DNA of 64,000 bases from Mariannaea sp. PMI_226 (lineage: Eukaryota; Ascomycota; Sordariomycetes; Hypocreales; Nectriaceae), in assembly GCA_024336345.1 (NCBI GenBank), contig JANFOG010000014.1, forward strand, positions 620,001-684,000, written 5' to 3'. The position numbers were made by a program, and so were the translations under genes. The notes under the pieces are model-generated. The model did no database searches, had not been told where the DNA came from, and saw only the letters and a list, made by a program, of their open reading frames with translations. Positions 1-12,108 of the stretch are shown here, piece after piece (position 1 is the stretch's first letter; every line of letters starts with the position of its first letter).

Positions 1-2
1 CC

Positions 3-134
3 TTCAATGTGGTGTACGCAATTGGTCTTGCCTGTATTCTACAGATCTGGGTTACAGGAAGCATAAAAAAGATACCACAGAGCCATTATGCAGTCTCGTC
101 GAATGGGATTTGTAGATTGCTTTGGACTTTTTGA
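3..134 (+). CDS. possible 3' end of a membrane-protein gene
   Basis: An open frame enters from the left edge and ends at a TGA at 132-134. The visible residues form one hydrophobic stretch (NVVYAIGLACILQIWV) followed by basic residues, as expected for the last transmembrane helix and cytoplasmic tail of a membrane protein. There is too little sequence to name a family. It could also be chance coding in an intergenic region. It would be convergent with the homeobox gene that ends at 263. Confidence 0.25.
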   Translation, partial: FNVVYAIGLACILQIWVTGSIKKIPQSHYAVSSNGICRLLWTF

Positions 135-262
135 AGATTTCCAATTAGCCAGGGCGCCAATCGATGAACGCAACCCCGTTGGAACTGGCCCTGGTGGCCT
201 GTTCTTCGTCAGTGCCGTCTCTTTTGTCAGACGCTGCGAGTATCATCTGGCTTCACAGGAAG

Positions 263-2864
263 TTACAGATAATTGTGAGCTGGCTGCTCGGCATATGGCA
301 GGCCACCGTTATCGGTCTTCTGTGAGTTCCAAAGTACATGTGTGGCCTTGAACTTCTCAAGAAGTGTTGAATCGTCTGCTGCTGTTTTTGAGGTCCCAAG
401 AATTTCCTGTGCCTTGGCCCGTAGGTCGTCATCGGTCGGGAAATGAAGGCTTTCCATACATTGATCAATGTATAGGTTGAGACCGTGCTCAAGCTCACGA
501 GAGCTGAATACTGAAGCAGGAGGGCTATAATGCCCCGTATAGAGAGCCTGAGCATACTGATTAGCTGTCTTGTAGCTCACATTATATGTTCGATAATCGA
601 CAGCCACAGGAACGTCCTCGGTGAACTCGATCAGCTTTCCACTCTTTGGTTTTACGTAAGGTGGGCGAAAGCCAATGCCACCTTCCGATATCCTCCACGG
701 CCGAGGTGCAACAACGGGTGGTAGACCAGGTCCTTCATCTGCGGGAGCAAGGCCCATGTCACGCTTAAAGCGAGCGAGCCACTCCGCGTTGTCGGCGGCC
801 GTTTGATTCCATGGGTCGTCGTCGTCGTAAATAATCCAGCGAGCTTGGTTTTGTAGTTCTTCATCGGTCGGAATCTACATGATCTCAGTAAGTACTGACC
901 CTTCAATCTAAGAACAGCGATAAAGAGATAATATCAAAGGGATACACCGCTCTGTACTTACATGCTGACGAGGATTGTTCGGGCTCAGAGAGCTGCGTAC
1001 AAATCGGGTGAGTTCTGTCTCCAATCTCCGGTAGCAATTCGCATCGGTTAAGAAATGTTTTGATGGGCGCATAACATTGGCTCTAGACGCAGGCTGACTT
1101 TGGGGGAGATGGTATGTCGACCTGTCTAGAAAAGAGCCAGGTTGAGGGCTATCTGTAGTCGATGTGGTCCCGCCGAAGATGTAGTCGCCGGTTAGGCTCC
1201 AATGCATTGGTAAGAGAGGATCTAGGTCTATCATTTCGTCGCTAAAACCGTTGGCCGAAGAATGGTCAGTCTGAAGGGGCAAGTGTTGTGCAACTTCCTT
1301 TGAAGAGAAGCCACTATTCATAGCAAGTAATATTTCGGGATTGCTTTGGGAATTGGAAACATCTTGGTTCCAAAGGTTTCCAGTACCATCGTTGACAAGG
1401 TATGTTTGAGATTGCGTGTATGAGTCCAATACAGCCATCTCAGAAAAGTTTGTAAGTTGAATCCGATCGTCTAAGGTAGACGGTTTATTGTGAATATCAA
1501 CATGCAGAGCAGTATTGGAATCCATCAATCCAGGGGAGAGGTGGTACGGTGCAAAGTCAGGGTTTCCATATGGTTCATGGTTCTCGGTTAATTCACCGTA
1601 GCTAGTGATTTCATTGCAGGCCCGGTATGGGTTTGGGCTGTTGCGCTCGAAATGTATGAGATCTAGAGTGACTGTCAACGTGCGGGAACGTTGCATATTT
1701 AGTGGAGGAATCATCACACTCACAAGGCGGTATAGCATTCTCGACATTCCGCAACACCTCTGCTTCCAGGCCCCAGTCCCCTGCCCAATCAGCCATAGAT
1801 TTTCCACTGTTAAAGTGGCCAGCTATATGGTCGGCTCGGTCATCCCAAGTTTTTAGCAAGAGTCCGCAAATGCCACAACGAGATCGAATTTCCGGTGTGG
1901 TCATCTTCCATTTCGCCATGGACCAGCTCTGGAATTTGACATCATGAACCAGGCGCAGGTGCTGTTGGATATTGTCCTTTCTATAGAATGTCCTCTCACT
2001 TTTCGGTTTACTGGCGCAATAGGTGTAGTTGTGCTGGTCCGCATGATCAGGAGGTGGTTCTTTCAGCCCACAGTATACACAGGCCAGGCAACCCGTTTCA
2101 GCGCAGAGTTGGGTTGTCCCATTTGGTGAGCATACCCACTGCTCAAGTGACAAGTGTAATGATTTCTCGTGCCTCCGCCAATCATATTTTGTCTTGAAAG
2201 TTTCTATGCAAAAGGTGCATTGGAATTTATACACAACGGGTCGTTTATCAGAAAGGGGGACGGTCTTCTGGACTGCTCGACGGCGGCGATGCCTCCCTCT
2301 TTTTCTACCAGAACCAAATGAGCCAAATGATCCCTGAGAAGCCCTAGATTTGTGGGAGAAAGCAGAGCCAGATGAGCCGTTGCTAGATTGTGATGTTCCA
2401 ATGCTGCCGACTGATGAACTACGGCCCACAGAACGCGCAGACCAGTCGTCGATGTGTTGGTGACTGCTTGACGGGTCTTGTATGTTTGCTATGAGATTTG
2501 AGGCTGAAATAGCCCTTTCAATGACGTTTATTGGGACAGGCTCGTGTTCTGGCGGAGAATGTTCCCATCTTTCCATCGGTTTCATTTCCCTCATATTGGG
2601 CATTTCTTGTCCATAGATGTCGAGGCTCCCGGTATCCCCATGTGGTATTGGCGAGCAGGATCGAGATGTCTGACTTTTCAGCCTGCGGCGCGAGTTTGCC
2701 ATCCACATCGAGATTTGGGCCTTGCTCAACCCCGTTTGTTGAGCCAACTTTTCCCTGTCCTCATCGTTGGGGTAGGGATAGTGGGCGTTTGACAATAGCC
2801 AGCCTTGCAGGATTTGGACCGCCTTCTGTGGAAAGCGTGAGGTCGTTTTATTATCTGAATTCAT
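263..2864 (-). CDS. homeobox (KN/TALE-like) and C2H2 zinc-finger transcription factor
   Basis: Three exons on the minus strand: 2864-1724, 1671-962 and 874-263. They are separated by introns 1672-1723 (52 bp) and 875-961 (87 bp); frame is kept throughout and gives about 820 residues. A KN-type homeodomain lies at residues 9-63, with the recognition-helix signature WMANSRRR. A basic stretch at 187-196 (RKRGRHRRRR) is a likely nuclear signal. C2H2-like fingers follow: C216/C219 with H232/H237, a second Cys/His-rich segment at 254-307, and a third from C330/C333 to H346/H350. The rest is Ser-rich and low in known domains. This architecture is a known fungal family of DNA-binding regulators, often developmental; the target genes are unknown. 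The ATG at 2864 starts just before the homeodomain, so an upstream non-coding or short coding exon is possible. Confidence 0.85.
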
Positions 2865-4381
2865 ATCCTGTCAGTTTGCGCTTTGTACAGGGGATGAATT
2901 ATCTTGCTATTGAGCTTGGCACTGACTCACTGCATAGGTACTTCGGTTTTGACTGATCAATCTTCCCTGTTCTGTCATGTGATTTTGACTATGGTTGGCT
3001 CGTCTTACATCGACTAGTACAGCCTTGACTAGGGGCCTGACTAGTCGCTACAATTTAGACCCGCTTTCACCAGAACAGACCAGATCAAGCTGACACTACA
3101 GAACCTAGCTAGGTATTTTCAGGCGTCATAATCCGGACACCGTTTGTATCCGGCCCTTCTCAAGAGTCACAATCGGACCAAATAGCTGGTAGTATATTTT
3201 CCTACATACGACTATTTTCAACTTGATGGTCTTCCCTGGGTTATCATTCTTGCACTCTCAGCCTTCGTTGCAGTTATTTGTTTACTTGTGTATGATTGAG
3301 GAGCTCTTGCGTACACTTCATAGCCCTGGATTTCTCACCAAGATCAGAACTTGCGAAATGCAATAAACTAATGTATCTTTCAGTTGTCATGGCACCAAGA
3401 GTGTGAAGTATCGCAGTCCAAATTTAAGCTAACGAGTCACGTATATCACTGATCAAATCAGTCTGTTTTATACTCCTATTATGTCTATGAATTCAAAGAG
3501 AGTTTGTTTCTTTACGCCTATTTCTCCAATTTTCGGCATGATTTCGGTATACATAGAGACGTCGTCATCGATCAATCAGTTGCCATAGCGGAAGAAACAC
3601 CAAGTCAGATTGAAAGGCGTAATTGGAATATAACGGAAAGGTCATGTCCTGAAAGTAAATAGAAAAGTGGCACAATAGTCCCCAACTGCCTTGTCAAAGT
3701 TGATAGCATTGAGGCTCGCGGTACGGATCGAGAGAGCCAGAGGTTTACATATTGACTCATTTCTTGACTGGGGACTTGACAGGTTTGCATATTCATGGCA
3801 GGTTAATCATCTATGTTTTTAGAGAAAAAAACAACCATTGAAATCGCTCCAATGATGTACTACCTTGTGAGCCTTTCATTTTATTTCACCATATTCAACA
3901 ATTCTTCTCGGACTATTGATCTCGGATTAGACGAGTCCGACTGTCTCGCCTTCAGCGGCGTTAGAGCTTAATGTTTTTAGTGCCAAATACCCGCGACGCC
4001 ATGATTCTCGGATTGAAATGATGTAACGTTAGGTTCCTGATCAACTCAACGTGGGACGTGACGTCAAGTATTCGCTCGTATGTTCTGTGGCTTTTTGAAC
4101 GCCACAACCTTCGAAACCAACCAAACAGGCGGGGGATATCTGCAGCTCTAGGGTATCTCCACGTTTCTCCATCCAGGCAGTGTTTCAAATCAGGAATATG
4201 ATCTGCCAAGGGAGTACTTATACCCAACACAGCCACGCCGATCATCTCTGAGCAACCTCTTAAACTGTCTCATTTCCTGATGCCTACTGGCGAATGCCTT
4301 ATTATTTTTCCATCAAATCTCCATTAAATTACCATTAAGTCAGCGTGTCATAATCACCATTTTATTGTATAATCCGCCGCC
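2865..4381. other. intergenic region with no clear gene
   Basis: This is the divergent spacer between the homeobox gene and the 4382 gene, so it should hold both promoters. A 94-codon minus-strand frame (4245-3961) has an ATG but no recognisable domain or homologue pattern, and I do not call it. No repeats or RNA genes were seen. Confidence 0.5.
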
Positions 4382-5311
4382 ATGCCTCCATTCTCACGCA
4401 AAGGACAAGAAGCACGAGCCGAGCGGGAGGCCGCCCACCAGCATGATGCCCCGCCAGCATACGAGCCCATCGACAGCCACCCGACTGATATTGAGCATTC
4501 AAAGGACAAGTCTGGGAAATCTGCACGGCCGACAGTTGATTCACCTTTTAATTTCCCATCGGACATCACTCTTCCTTCTTTCTCTGAAGCTTCAGGTTCA
4601 AGCAGCCAGAAGCTTATAGCCGTACCACAGACCACGCCTGATCCATCGGCGCCATTACTCAGGGCTTTTCCACCTACACTCCTTCGATATGGCATCCCCA
4701 AAGATACTTGGCTTTCACTTCTCGATACAGTCTCGGCCTTTCTCTCAGCCAAAGTAACCGACCGTGCTCTTCGCCATGCAGTAACCATGGGCCAGCACAT
4801 GAGCGAAACCCCCAAGGATGTCTTCAAGGGCGTCTACAATCATGTCAAGGACACGGGTAAAAGTATCGGTAACAATGCCAAGCGCGGTAACATTATCGGT
4901 GCTGCTTTCAACTTGGTTGGAGGAGCGATATCAATCCCAATACATGCGGCTATGGGCACCGCCCGCACGGCGGTTGGACTGCCTATGAGCGCCGTGCAGG
5001 CTGCGACGAAGAGGCCTGAGACTCCACGAGAGAGGGCGAATGCCTATTTCAGGGTCGCAAATAACGACTGGCTCAACAAGCGGGGTTTGCATGCTTCACT
5101 CTTGGACTCACAGGAGCTTTCGCAGCTTCTTGCGGTGTCGGTGGTTGAGAAGACAGAGCTGCGGGAGAACCAGGAGGAGAACGCTGAAGTGAAACTGAGG
5201 GGCTTGGAGGCGTACATTGCGGCGATGGAGGTAGAGATGCCGGCCACTTTGTCAGTAGGACCAAATTCGCTGTGGGTGGTACTGACGCATGTTGAGCCGA
5301 CAAGGTCATGA
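4382..5311 (+). CDS. conserved hypothetical protein with an N-terminal PPxY motif
   Basis: Uninterrupted frame of 309 codons starting at an ATG in good context (CCGCCATGC). The first 90 residues are charged and disordered and contain PPAY at 24-27. That matches the PPxY ligand recognised by WW domains of Nedd4/Rsp5 ubiquitin ligases (known for the motif; not shown for this protein). The middle (about 100-240) has a helical, Gly/Ala-rich core (LLRYGIPKDTW, GAAFNLVGGAISIPIHAAMG) and the end is a charged helix. The pattern looks like a conserved fungal family, but I cannot name a function. It is intronless and tandem with the GST gene downstream. Confidence 0.7.
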   Translation: MPPFSRKGQEARAEREAAHQHDAPPAYEPIDSHPTDIEHSKDKSGKSARPTVDSPFNFPSDITLPSFSEASGSSSQKLIAVPQTTPDPSAPLLRAFPPTLLRYGIPKDTWLSLLDTVSAFLSAKVTDRALRHAVTMGQHMSETPKDVFKGVYNHVKDTGKSIGNNAKRGNIIGAAFNLVGGAISIPIHAAMGTARTAVGLPMSAVQAATKRPETPRERANAYFRVANNDWLNKRGLHASLLDSQELSQLLAVSVVEKTELRENQEENAEVKLRGLEAYIAAMEVEMPATLSVGPNSLWVVLTHVEPTRS

Positions 5312-5820
5312 TACTGAATAACGAAACAAAGTTGTGCTTTTGCATATGTGACATATGGACTGTGTGGCTTTTATGAGACACCAGCATTTCAATTTATTAC
5401 TATCCAGATGCGCTTATTATTTTTGGATGAGTTTTGGATCGACGAATATATTGTTTCAATATTGCTATCGCCACTAGAATTTGATTGTCTCTAGTACTCA
5501 ATTATCCGGTATTATCGCCAGTGCCTGTTCTGAGTGACGGATATTGCCTCTCGGTTTCATGCACCAAAACCAAGAGTTGCTTCTGTATCGAACGATCCGG
5601 GAGTGGTAAAGAGCGGTTGACGACTTTATTACTAACTGGAAGAACTTAACCCGCAAGACCCCGCACCTTCATGATTCCTACATCTCCCTCGCTGCATCCT
5701 CGGTCACGTCATTCTTCTTATTTACAAATACCCTCAAACTTCAATTCTGCTTTTGATCAGTGGCAGAAGTGTTATTGTCACCACTCGGGTTGACCAAGCA
5801 TTACCAGAACCTAAAGAATC
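5312..5820. other. intergenic region, presumed GST promoter
   Basis: 509 bp between two same-strand genes. I see no ORF of interest, RNA or repeat. CT-rich stretches at 5690-5750 just before the GST start are typical of fungal 5' leaders. Confidence 0.4.
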
Positions 5821-6663
5821 ATGGTCAACGTCGACACCTCACTTCCGTCTGAGACAACTGGCGCGGCAGCCCAGCTCGCTGCCCGCTTTTCAGCCGAGCA
5901 TCCGCTAAAGCTTTACAGCGGATGGTTCTGTCCATTTGTGCAACGATCTTGGATTACCCTGGTCGAAAAAAAGATCCCCTACCAGTATGTGGAAGTCAAT
6001 CCGTATAAGAAAGAGCCGGAATTCTTGGCCTTGAACCCCAGAGGCCTGGTGCCGACTCTGGCAGTTCCTGTTGGGGCTCAAGGAAAGGAGCAAAAGCCTC
6101 TATTCGAAAGCAACATCATCTGCGAGTATCTGGAAGATGCATATGCAGATGAGGAGAAATACGGCCCGCACTTGCTCCCTAAGGACCCATACCAGCGCGC
6201 AAGATGCCGTCTCTGGATTGACCACATCAGCACAAGAATTGTCCCAGCGTTTTACAAGCTTATACAGCATACCCAACAAAAGCCATACAGTCTTGGACAA
6301 GCGCGCGAAGAGCTTCAGAAGCATATCCAGACCCTCGTTAAGGAGATGGACCCTGAAGGCCCGTTCTTCCTGGGCAACACTTTCAGCCTGGTCGATATCA
6401 GCTTGGCTCCTTGGGCCAAGAGACTGTTTTTGATTGACCACTACAAAGAGGGCGGACATGGAATTCCGCGTGATGGGCAGGGAAGCGACGGTGAACTGTG
6501 GGAAAGGTGGTGGAAATGGTACAGCGCAACGACCGAGAGACAGAGCGTCAAGGATACATGGAGTTCAGATGAGCGATACATTTTGGCTTACAAGAGGTAT
6601 GCCGAAGATACAACCAATTCGCTTGTTGGACAGGCGACGAGGGATGGGAAAGCTTTGCCATGA
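5821..6663 (+). CDS. omega-class-like glutathione S-transferase
   Basis: Intronless frame of 280 residues. The N-terminal thioredoxin-like domain starts around residue 28 (LKLYSGWFCPFVQRSWI). The FCPFVQR motif with Cys37 is the mark of omega-type GSTs, which use a cysteine rather than Tyr/Ser for glutathionyl chemistry such as reduction or thioltransferase reactions. The cis-proline region (NPRGLVPTL) and the ESNIICEYLEDAY segment complete the glutathione site. A helical C-terminal domain follows (about 115-245, with FFLGNTFSLVDISLAPWAKRL). Length fits the fungal omega/Ure2p-like group. The natural substrate is unknown; stress or xenobiotic detoxification is inferred. Confidence 0.9.
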   Translation: MVNVDTSLPSETTGAAAQLAARFSAEHPLKLYSGWFCPFVQRSWITLVEKKIPYQYVEVNPYKKEPEFLALNPRGLVPTLAVPVGAQGKEQKPLFESNIICEYLEDAYADEEKYGPHLLPKDPYQRARCRLWIDHISTRIVPAFYKLIQHTQQKPYSLGQAREELQKHIQTLVKEMDPEGPFFLGNTFSLVDISLAPWAKRLFLIDHYKEGGHGIPRDGQGSDGELWERWWKWYSATTERQSVKDTWSSDERYILAYKRYAEDTTNSLVGQATRDGKALP

Positions 6664-6989
6664 AGGATGTGCTGCTTGATTGAGACGACAGCTTGTTGTT
6701 AAGTTGCCCAGTCGTCCAAGAGAAGAGAAATTATGAGCAAAATCTAAATCCAAGTCCCATTGAAGGAAGGCATTTACAGACATGCAACAAATAACGAGGT
6801 AAAATCGCACTGTATATGACAACGATTTATGACCACATCTAACAGTGCATATAAATATAGCTACTGTGTGGCCCAGCAATTGACGTCCTGAGGCTGCCGA
6901 CCGAAGGCTGCAACCGCGGAACCTACAAGTTCAACAATTTCAAACCTACAGCTCCATTCTCTCTCCAACAACAATCCACCACCCTTACC
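6664..6989. other. short intergenic region before the XAP5 gene
   Basis: 326 bp with no gene seen. It includes a short AT-rich segment (TATAAATATAGC around 6849-6860) about 135 bp upstream of the XAP5 start that could act as a TATA-like element. Confidence 0.35.
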
Positions 6990-8146
6990 ATGTCAAATCA
7001 AGGCTCATCGCGGTTCACACCGCAGAATAAGACGACGCATGAACGCCTCTCGACACACACAGTCGGTCTTGTGGCGCTTTCTGACTTTCGCAAGCGCCGC
7101 GCCGAAGTCCTCGAGCAGCAGGAGCGCGAAGCCCGCGAGGCTGCGTTCTCAGGCACGTCCACACCGGATCGCTCCGTGACAGGCACTCCTGACATCGCTG
7201 GCAGTGACACGGGCTCTGCGCAGGGTCCCGTGAAAAAGAAGAAGAAGAAGCAGGCAAAGAAGCTGCTCTCATTTGACGACGAGGAAGAGGACGACTCTGG
7301 ACCAGTGACGAAAGCCAAAACAGATTCGAAGAGCGAGACAACGCACGACGACGACAGCGACAGCAAGGGAAAATCCAAGTTTAAAGCGAATGCATCTGTC
7401 GGAATTATTCCCAAGTCCAAGACCAAATCAGCCCTGCGAAAAGAGGCCGCCGAGCGAGATGCCTTGCGAGCCGAATACCTTGCCCTGCAGGAAGCCGTCA
7501 AAGCCACTGAGATTGCGATCCCGTTTGTTTTCTATGATGGCAGCAATATCCCTGGAGGAATAGTCCGTGTTAAGAAAGGCGACTTCATATGGGTATTTCT
7601 AGACAAGAGCAGGAAGGTTGGCGCGGAGCTTGGCGTTGGAGAAAAGACCAATGCCCGGCGAGAATGGGCGCGAGTGGGTGTGGACGACTTGATGCTCGTT
7701 CGCGGATCACTGATCATTCCGCATGTAAGTGTTTATTATTCGCGCCCTTCATTGTTCTAGCTTTTGTCTTACTGTCTTTGTAGCATTACGATTTTTACTT
7801 CTTCGCCATGAACAAGGCGCTTGGCCCTGGTGGCCAGAGACTCTTCAGCTATAGCGACAAGGCCCCGACAAAGCCCGAATCAACCGTTGCCAACGAGGAG
7901 AAGAGCGACGACCCTCTCACCACTTCCGCTTCCAAGGCTGCCGCTGCTCTGGCCTTACCCGACATCAATACCCTTGAGGGCGCAAATGATGACCCGACTT
8001 TTACAAAGGTGGTCGACCGGAGGTGGTTTGAGAAGAACAAGCACATTTATCCTGCCAGCCTGTGGCAGGAGTTCGACCCAGAGAAGGATTATGCCACGGA
8101 GATCCGAAGGGATGCTGGCGGAAATGCCTTCTTTTTCTCGCAATGA
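6990..8146 (+). CDS. XAP5/FAM50-family nuclear protein
   Basis: Two exons, 6990-7724 and 7784-8146, with a 59-bp intron (GTAAGT...TAG) between codons IIPH and HYDFYFF; about 365 residues. The N-terminal half is disordered with a lysine run near residue 85 and acidic stretches. The C-terminal half carries the XAP5 domain: IPFVFYDGSNIPGG, VKKGDFIWVFLDKSRKV, VDDLMLVRGSLIIPHHYDFYFFAMNK, and the closing RRWFEKNKHIYPASLWQEFDP. Members (human FAM50A, plant XCT) are nuclear and linked to splicing or chromatin. The role in this fungus is inferred from family only. The gene is convergent with the small membrane protein that ends at 8289. Confidence 0.93.
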
Positions 8147-8288
8147 GATATTCGAACCAGGAAATAGCGATATGTCGTACATTCGTCATGAATCGCTTGT
8201 CGTTTATGGTTTGCGGTATATCATCTGTTCGTCGGTATTCGTGTTTGTGGATTGGAACTTCATTTCATGCTCAAGTGCATCAGTTGGT

Positions 8289-8819
8289 TCAACTGAGGAG
8301 CATCCAGAAACCCCAAATACCTCCTCCAAGAACCCACCAACCAGGCCAGAAGAGGATGATGAAGAGGATGTTACCACCGCCGAGAATGAAAACAGCGAAT
8401 TCGTAAAACAGCTTCTTTCGTAACGCCTGAATTCTCCTGGAATTCCAAACCCCGGCAACAGCTTTGCTGGTTATCGTGGCGCCGTGAAAAGCACCAAACT
8501 TTGTCGCGACAAGAGCGTTCAAAGCCATAATCTTGCTCGCATAGAGGATGTTGGCACAGGCAATGCTGGCAACGAACCATACTCTGAGACAGACGAAAAG
8601 AGAGACTGAACTGAGGATGCTTTGGAAGTGAAGAACAGCTTCCACAGCAGGACCAAGCAATCTGATGATATCAGAGCGGGGGTTACCGGAAATACCCAGC
8701 TCCACGGTGGAAGCTGTAAGAAGAGAGACCTTGTCCATCATGATGGGATATTGGGCTGGGTTACTTGGGGTGGCGAGGGCCATCATGAAGTTGAACTTTG
8801 TAGAATAAAGAGGAATCAT
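8289..8819 (-). CDS. small conserved-looking membrane protein
   Basis: Uninterrupted minus-strand frame of up to 176 residues. Several methionines near the N-terminus (1, 12, 13, 27, 28) leave the true start uncertain. Two or three hydrophobic segments are visible: about 70-95 (ILSSVSLFVCLRVWFVASIACANIL) and a C-terminal block at 135-175 (FAVFILGGGNILFIILFW, then a Gly/Trp-rich end). No catalytic motif is seen. Family and function are not recognised. Confidence 0.6.
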   Translation of the reverse strand: MIPLYSTKFNFMMALATPSNPAQYPIMMDKVSLLTASTVELGISGNPRSDIIRLLGPAVEAVLHFQSILSSVSLFVCLRVWFVASIACANILYASKIMALNALVATKFGAFHGATITSKAVAGVWNSRRIQALRKKLFYEFAVFILGGGNILFIILFWPGWWVLGGGIWGFWMLLS

Positions 8820-11800
8820 GAATTATTGATGGGAATGGAGCGGTTATCTTCTTCGATGCTCTTCGATCTACAGCGGTTCCAAGAGAAGGCGGTCCCTTCG
8901 AATTGAGCAACCCAACGTTTATGTTTATAATAACTCACCACCTACCTCTCAGTAGGCCGCTTCGCTCGAGTCAACTCATGATGGTGACTGACCCCCACCT
9001 CCCATATCCACCTTGCCCATCGATTCCCCTCACTTATGGTGCTCTGGCCGTCGAACTCACGGCGCCAATCGCCGACCAGGACTTGCCAATAGCCTTGCTT
9101 GCCCCTGCCACTCACTCGACCGTTTGCGTGCGTTTACTTTGTCCGGCAGTGAACGTAGTATGTGAACATGCTTTCATGACACGGCGAGCAAAAGTTGACC
9201 CGCCTCTCTCCCCCCACCTACCCGCAAGCCAGGACCCCTCAAACAGCTCTCTTCCTCCACGGGCGGTCCCTTTGGGGGGAAATGGTGGACGGATAGGTGT
9301 TCCACTTTGGCTTCTGGTTCCGTCGCCAACGTAAAAACCGACACGTGGGGCCGGTGATTCGCTGATCGGGTTGTGCGAACTGCCATTGATCGTTCTAAGT
9401 TCCAAAATAGACCGCGTCGTTGATGAGCCGTGAGAAATGATTGGCGGGTTGGGAGACAGCGCACCTGTTAGTTGGACGTGAGCTGTGAAGCGACACTGGT
9501 CGGGAGGCTTCGGACGCGCCGTGTCAATCCGGATGGTGCATCTCGAGTAATGGACCCCCCCATTTCCGACCAAGCCATAGTCGCCGCCATCTCCTTCCCA
9601 GCAAAGCTACTGTTCGATTCCTCGTTTGTGGTGTTGCCATAAAAGTCTATAGTCCGGCCGAAGATCACAATATCCGTCAAGTATGTACCTGTGCAATGTC
9701 GCGCAGCTGGATTGATCACCCGTGACCTTTGTGACGGGCGTAACCTTGTAGGAAGTAGTTTTTTCGTAGCTGCCAACCCAACTCGGCCAATGGCCACCAC
9801 CACGTGCATGCAGTAACAAGTCTGACCTTCGTTTTGCATTCCTTTTTTTCGTATTTTGGACCCGAAGATAAATGTACGGAGATGGAAATGGTTCGGCATT
9901 GTGGGTATGGGCAAGGCCTGGTGTTTTTGGTTGGGCTTGAGACAACTGCTGCGCAGCATGAGTCGGTTGCGCATGTATTGAACTGTCCGATCATAAGATG
10001 CCGGATATGAGCTACAAATGAAATCTTACGGATGGGCAATTTTATAAGCTTTTTCCACTTTCAACAATAGACGTATTGGTCTTTTCTTCCCTTTTCAAAT
10101 GTGTTGAGAGAATGTGCTATGTATAATAGGTAATTTGCTACCAATATGCTCATACAACCGGCTTTCCCAAGCTCACGGAGTGCATTACACAGGACACTAC
10201 GTCGTGTCATCTCCAAACCTCTGCTTCAATTGAATGCTTTGAACTATACCCCATTCGGTAATGTGACCAAGAATTGAGGTTCTTGCGAGTATCTCTGTAC
10301 CTTGTATCCTGGATTTTGATATCGTGGATCGCTCCCCTGGCCGAGTCTGGCCCCCGTGTCTATTTACGTATCCATAATTAGATTTGTTCCGAATGGTTAC
10401 ATATCTATGCAGTATCGAGAAACTCGTCATCATGAGCAAATGGCGATTGCATCTCGTCGATCAGTCATTCCGAGGAGAACCATGCCATTGCAAAGGATCT
10501 GGCGGGCACAAGAACAGCGCTACGCGTGCAGGCGGCATTTTTAGAGCGCTTGACGGGTTCCATGACCTTCAAGTGTCTATATCCCGGGCTCAGCTTGTGA
10601 GTGAGCTGGACGATATTCCTTCAGGATACTTGTTGGGTCCAGAGTCTTGAGCACTTGATCAACAATATGTGGGGAGAGCGCCAAGGTCAGCGCATATCAA
10701 TGGCATGAAACGAGCAAGAAGGGAGTAAGAAACCAGCCCTCGACCTCTTATCAAGGAAAACATCGACCTTGCGCAGCATGGAGCACAGTCTGCCTGCCTG
10801 CATTGGAAGTATGATCCACTCTCTCCTTCAAAGGAAGTCGTTGGGTAGGAGTCGACATCGTACTTATTGATCAGTTTCCCCAGCATATCTTGTACGAAGA
10901 TGGCGGATATACCAACAATCTCAGCTAGATAGGTAGAGTTATCAACTGTTGAGGACTTTGTTCTTATTTACAGCGCATGATTTCATGTATTCAGTTGCTG
11001 ATATTTGCAAGAATACCATCGAGGAACTTGAAAATGCTTTCTTTTCACGTAGACATACCGTCTGCCTGGTTTATTTGATTGCATGAAAGGGGAGAACGGA
11101 AACGCAATCAAGAACTGACAACATCAATACCCTTGAAATCTTTGATTACATATTACTCATGGAAACTCAAATAGAGAGGCGTTCAGTCGAAAGCAGCTCA
11201 TTGCTAGTGCCGATGAATGAATATAGATGATTGAGTAAGAAGATCACAAGTTACTAGGTATAATGACCTACTTGAGTCTTCCTGCATTGCCAGATACAAC
11301 ACTGTTTTATCTGTCCAAACCAAAAAAAAATCCACTGCAGCCTTGCGCATCGATTTTGCAGTTATACTCATGCTGAGCAATTTAAACTATCAGCGAAAGA
11401 CTAGTTTCAAGGTTCTTAAGGAAGCTATCAAATATATAGTCTGATTCTTTAATGATGATACGACCCAGCATCAGCGCTGAGGCCTCGTGATGGGAATACT
11501 TGATTGTCAACAATGCAGTACGGCTCTAATTTCAGTCTGTCTGAGATGCTCAAAGAATAGGCTATCTTGAATATATATATATATATATATATATTGGAAA
11601 TTATCAAGGCGAGCCACTAACACTCGCGTCGTTTCAAATTTCGATTTCGTGCATCTTGCCGATCAGTGAGACAACTTATGTGCAAGTTTGTTTGGCCTTG
11701 GTAGGCGGCCTTGCATGGCGCGCGTGGGCACCTAGAATCCTACGATGGTCAGGTTTTGACGCTATATGTCACAGGTTGCCTTGTCGCTGGGCAAGGCAGA

Positions 11801-12108
11801 GAGTCTGCTAACCTCACGGAGTTTTGAATGCCTTTCAACTTTCGATCCAATCATAGCCGGATTTTAGTCGCGGTGACGTGACCTGGCATCGATTTGGGCC
11901 AACGCAAAATGATAGCGCTTATTGTCTATGAGGCTCAAAAGCTTTGACCCAGAAAGTAGCACGTTGGTCGACTGGGCAAGACATTTCATATCAGCGGCAA
12001 TAATCAAACGTATCCAACCTAGGTTCACGAACTTACCCTCCTCCCCAAATTTAGTTCCCGGCAAGTTTGTATCGCGGCCACTTGGATATACCTCACAAAC
12101 AAGAGGGA
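8820..12108. other. gene-poor region, 3.3 kb
   Basis: Many short frames overlap here on both strands, none with domain-like composition or credible splice partners. The 9200-9260 stretch is CT-rich on the plus strand. A pure (AT)n tract lies at 11571-11594. I see no tRNA or transposon ORF. Confidence 0.5.
11571..11594. repeat. (AT)12 microsatellite
   Basis: Twelve perfect AT dinucleotides in a row in an intergenic region. Simple-sequence tracts of this kind are common in fungal genomes and usually length-variable between strains. Confidence 0.95.

Noticed and set aside
3961..4245. 94-codon minus-strand frame
   Set aside because: No recognised motif and located in a divergent promoter region; kept only as a comment in the intergenic entry.
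8903..9573. Overlapping frames on both strands, 143-153 codons
   Set aside because: Pro/Ser/Arg-rich compositions arise from the CT-rich DNA itself; no domain on either strand.
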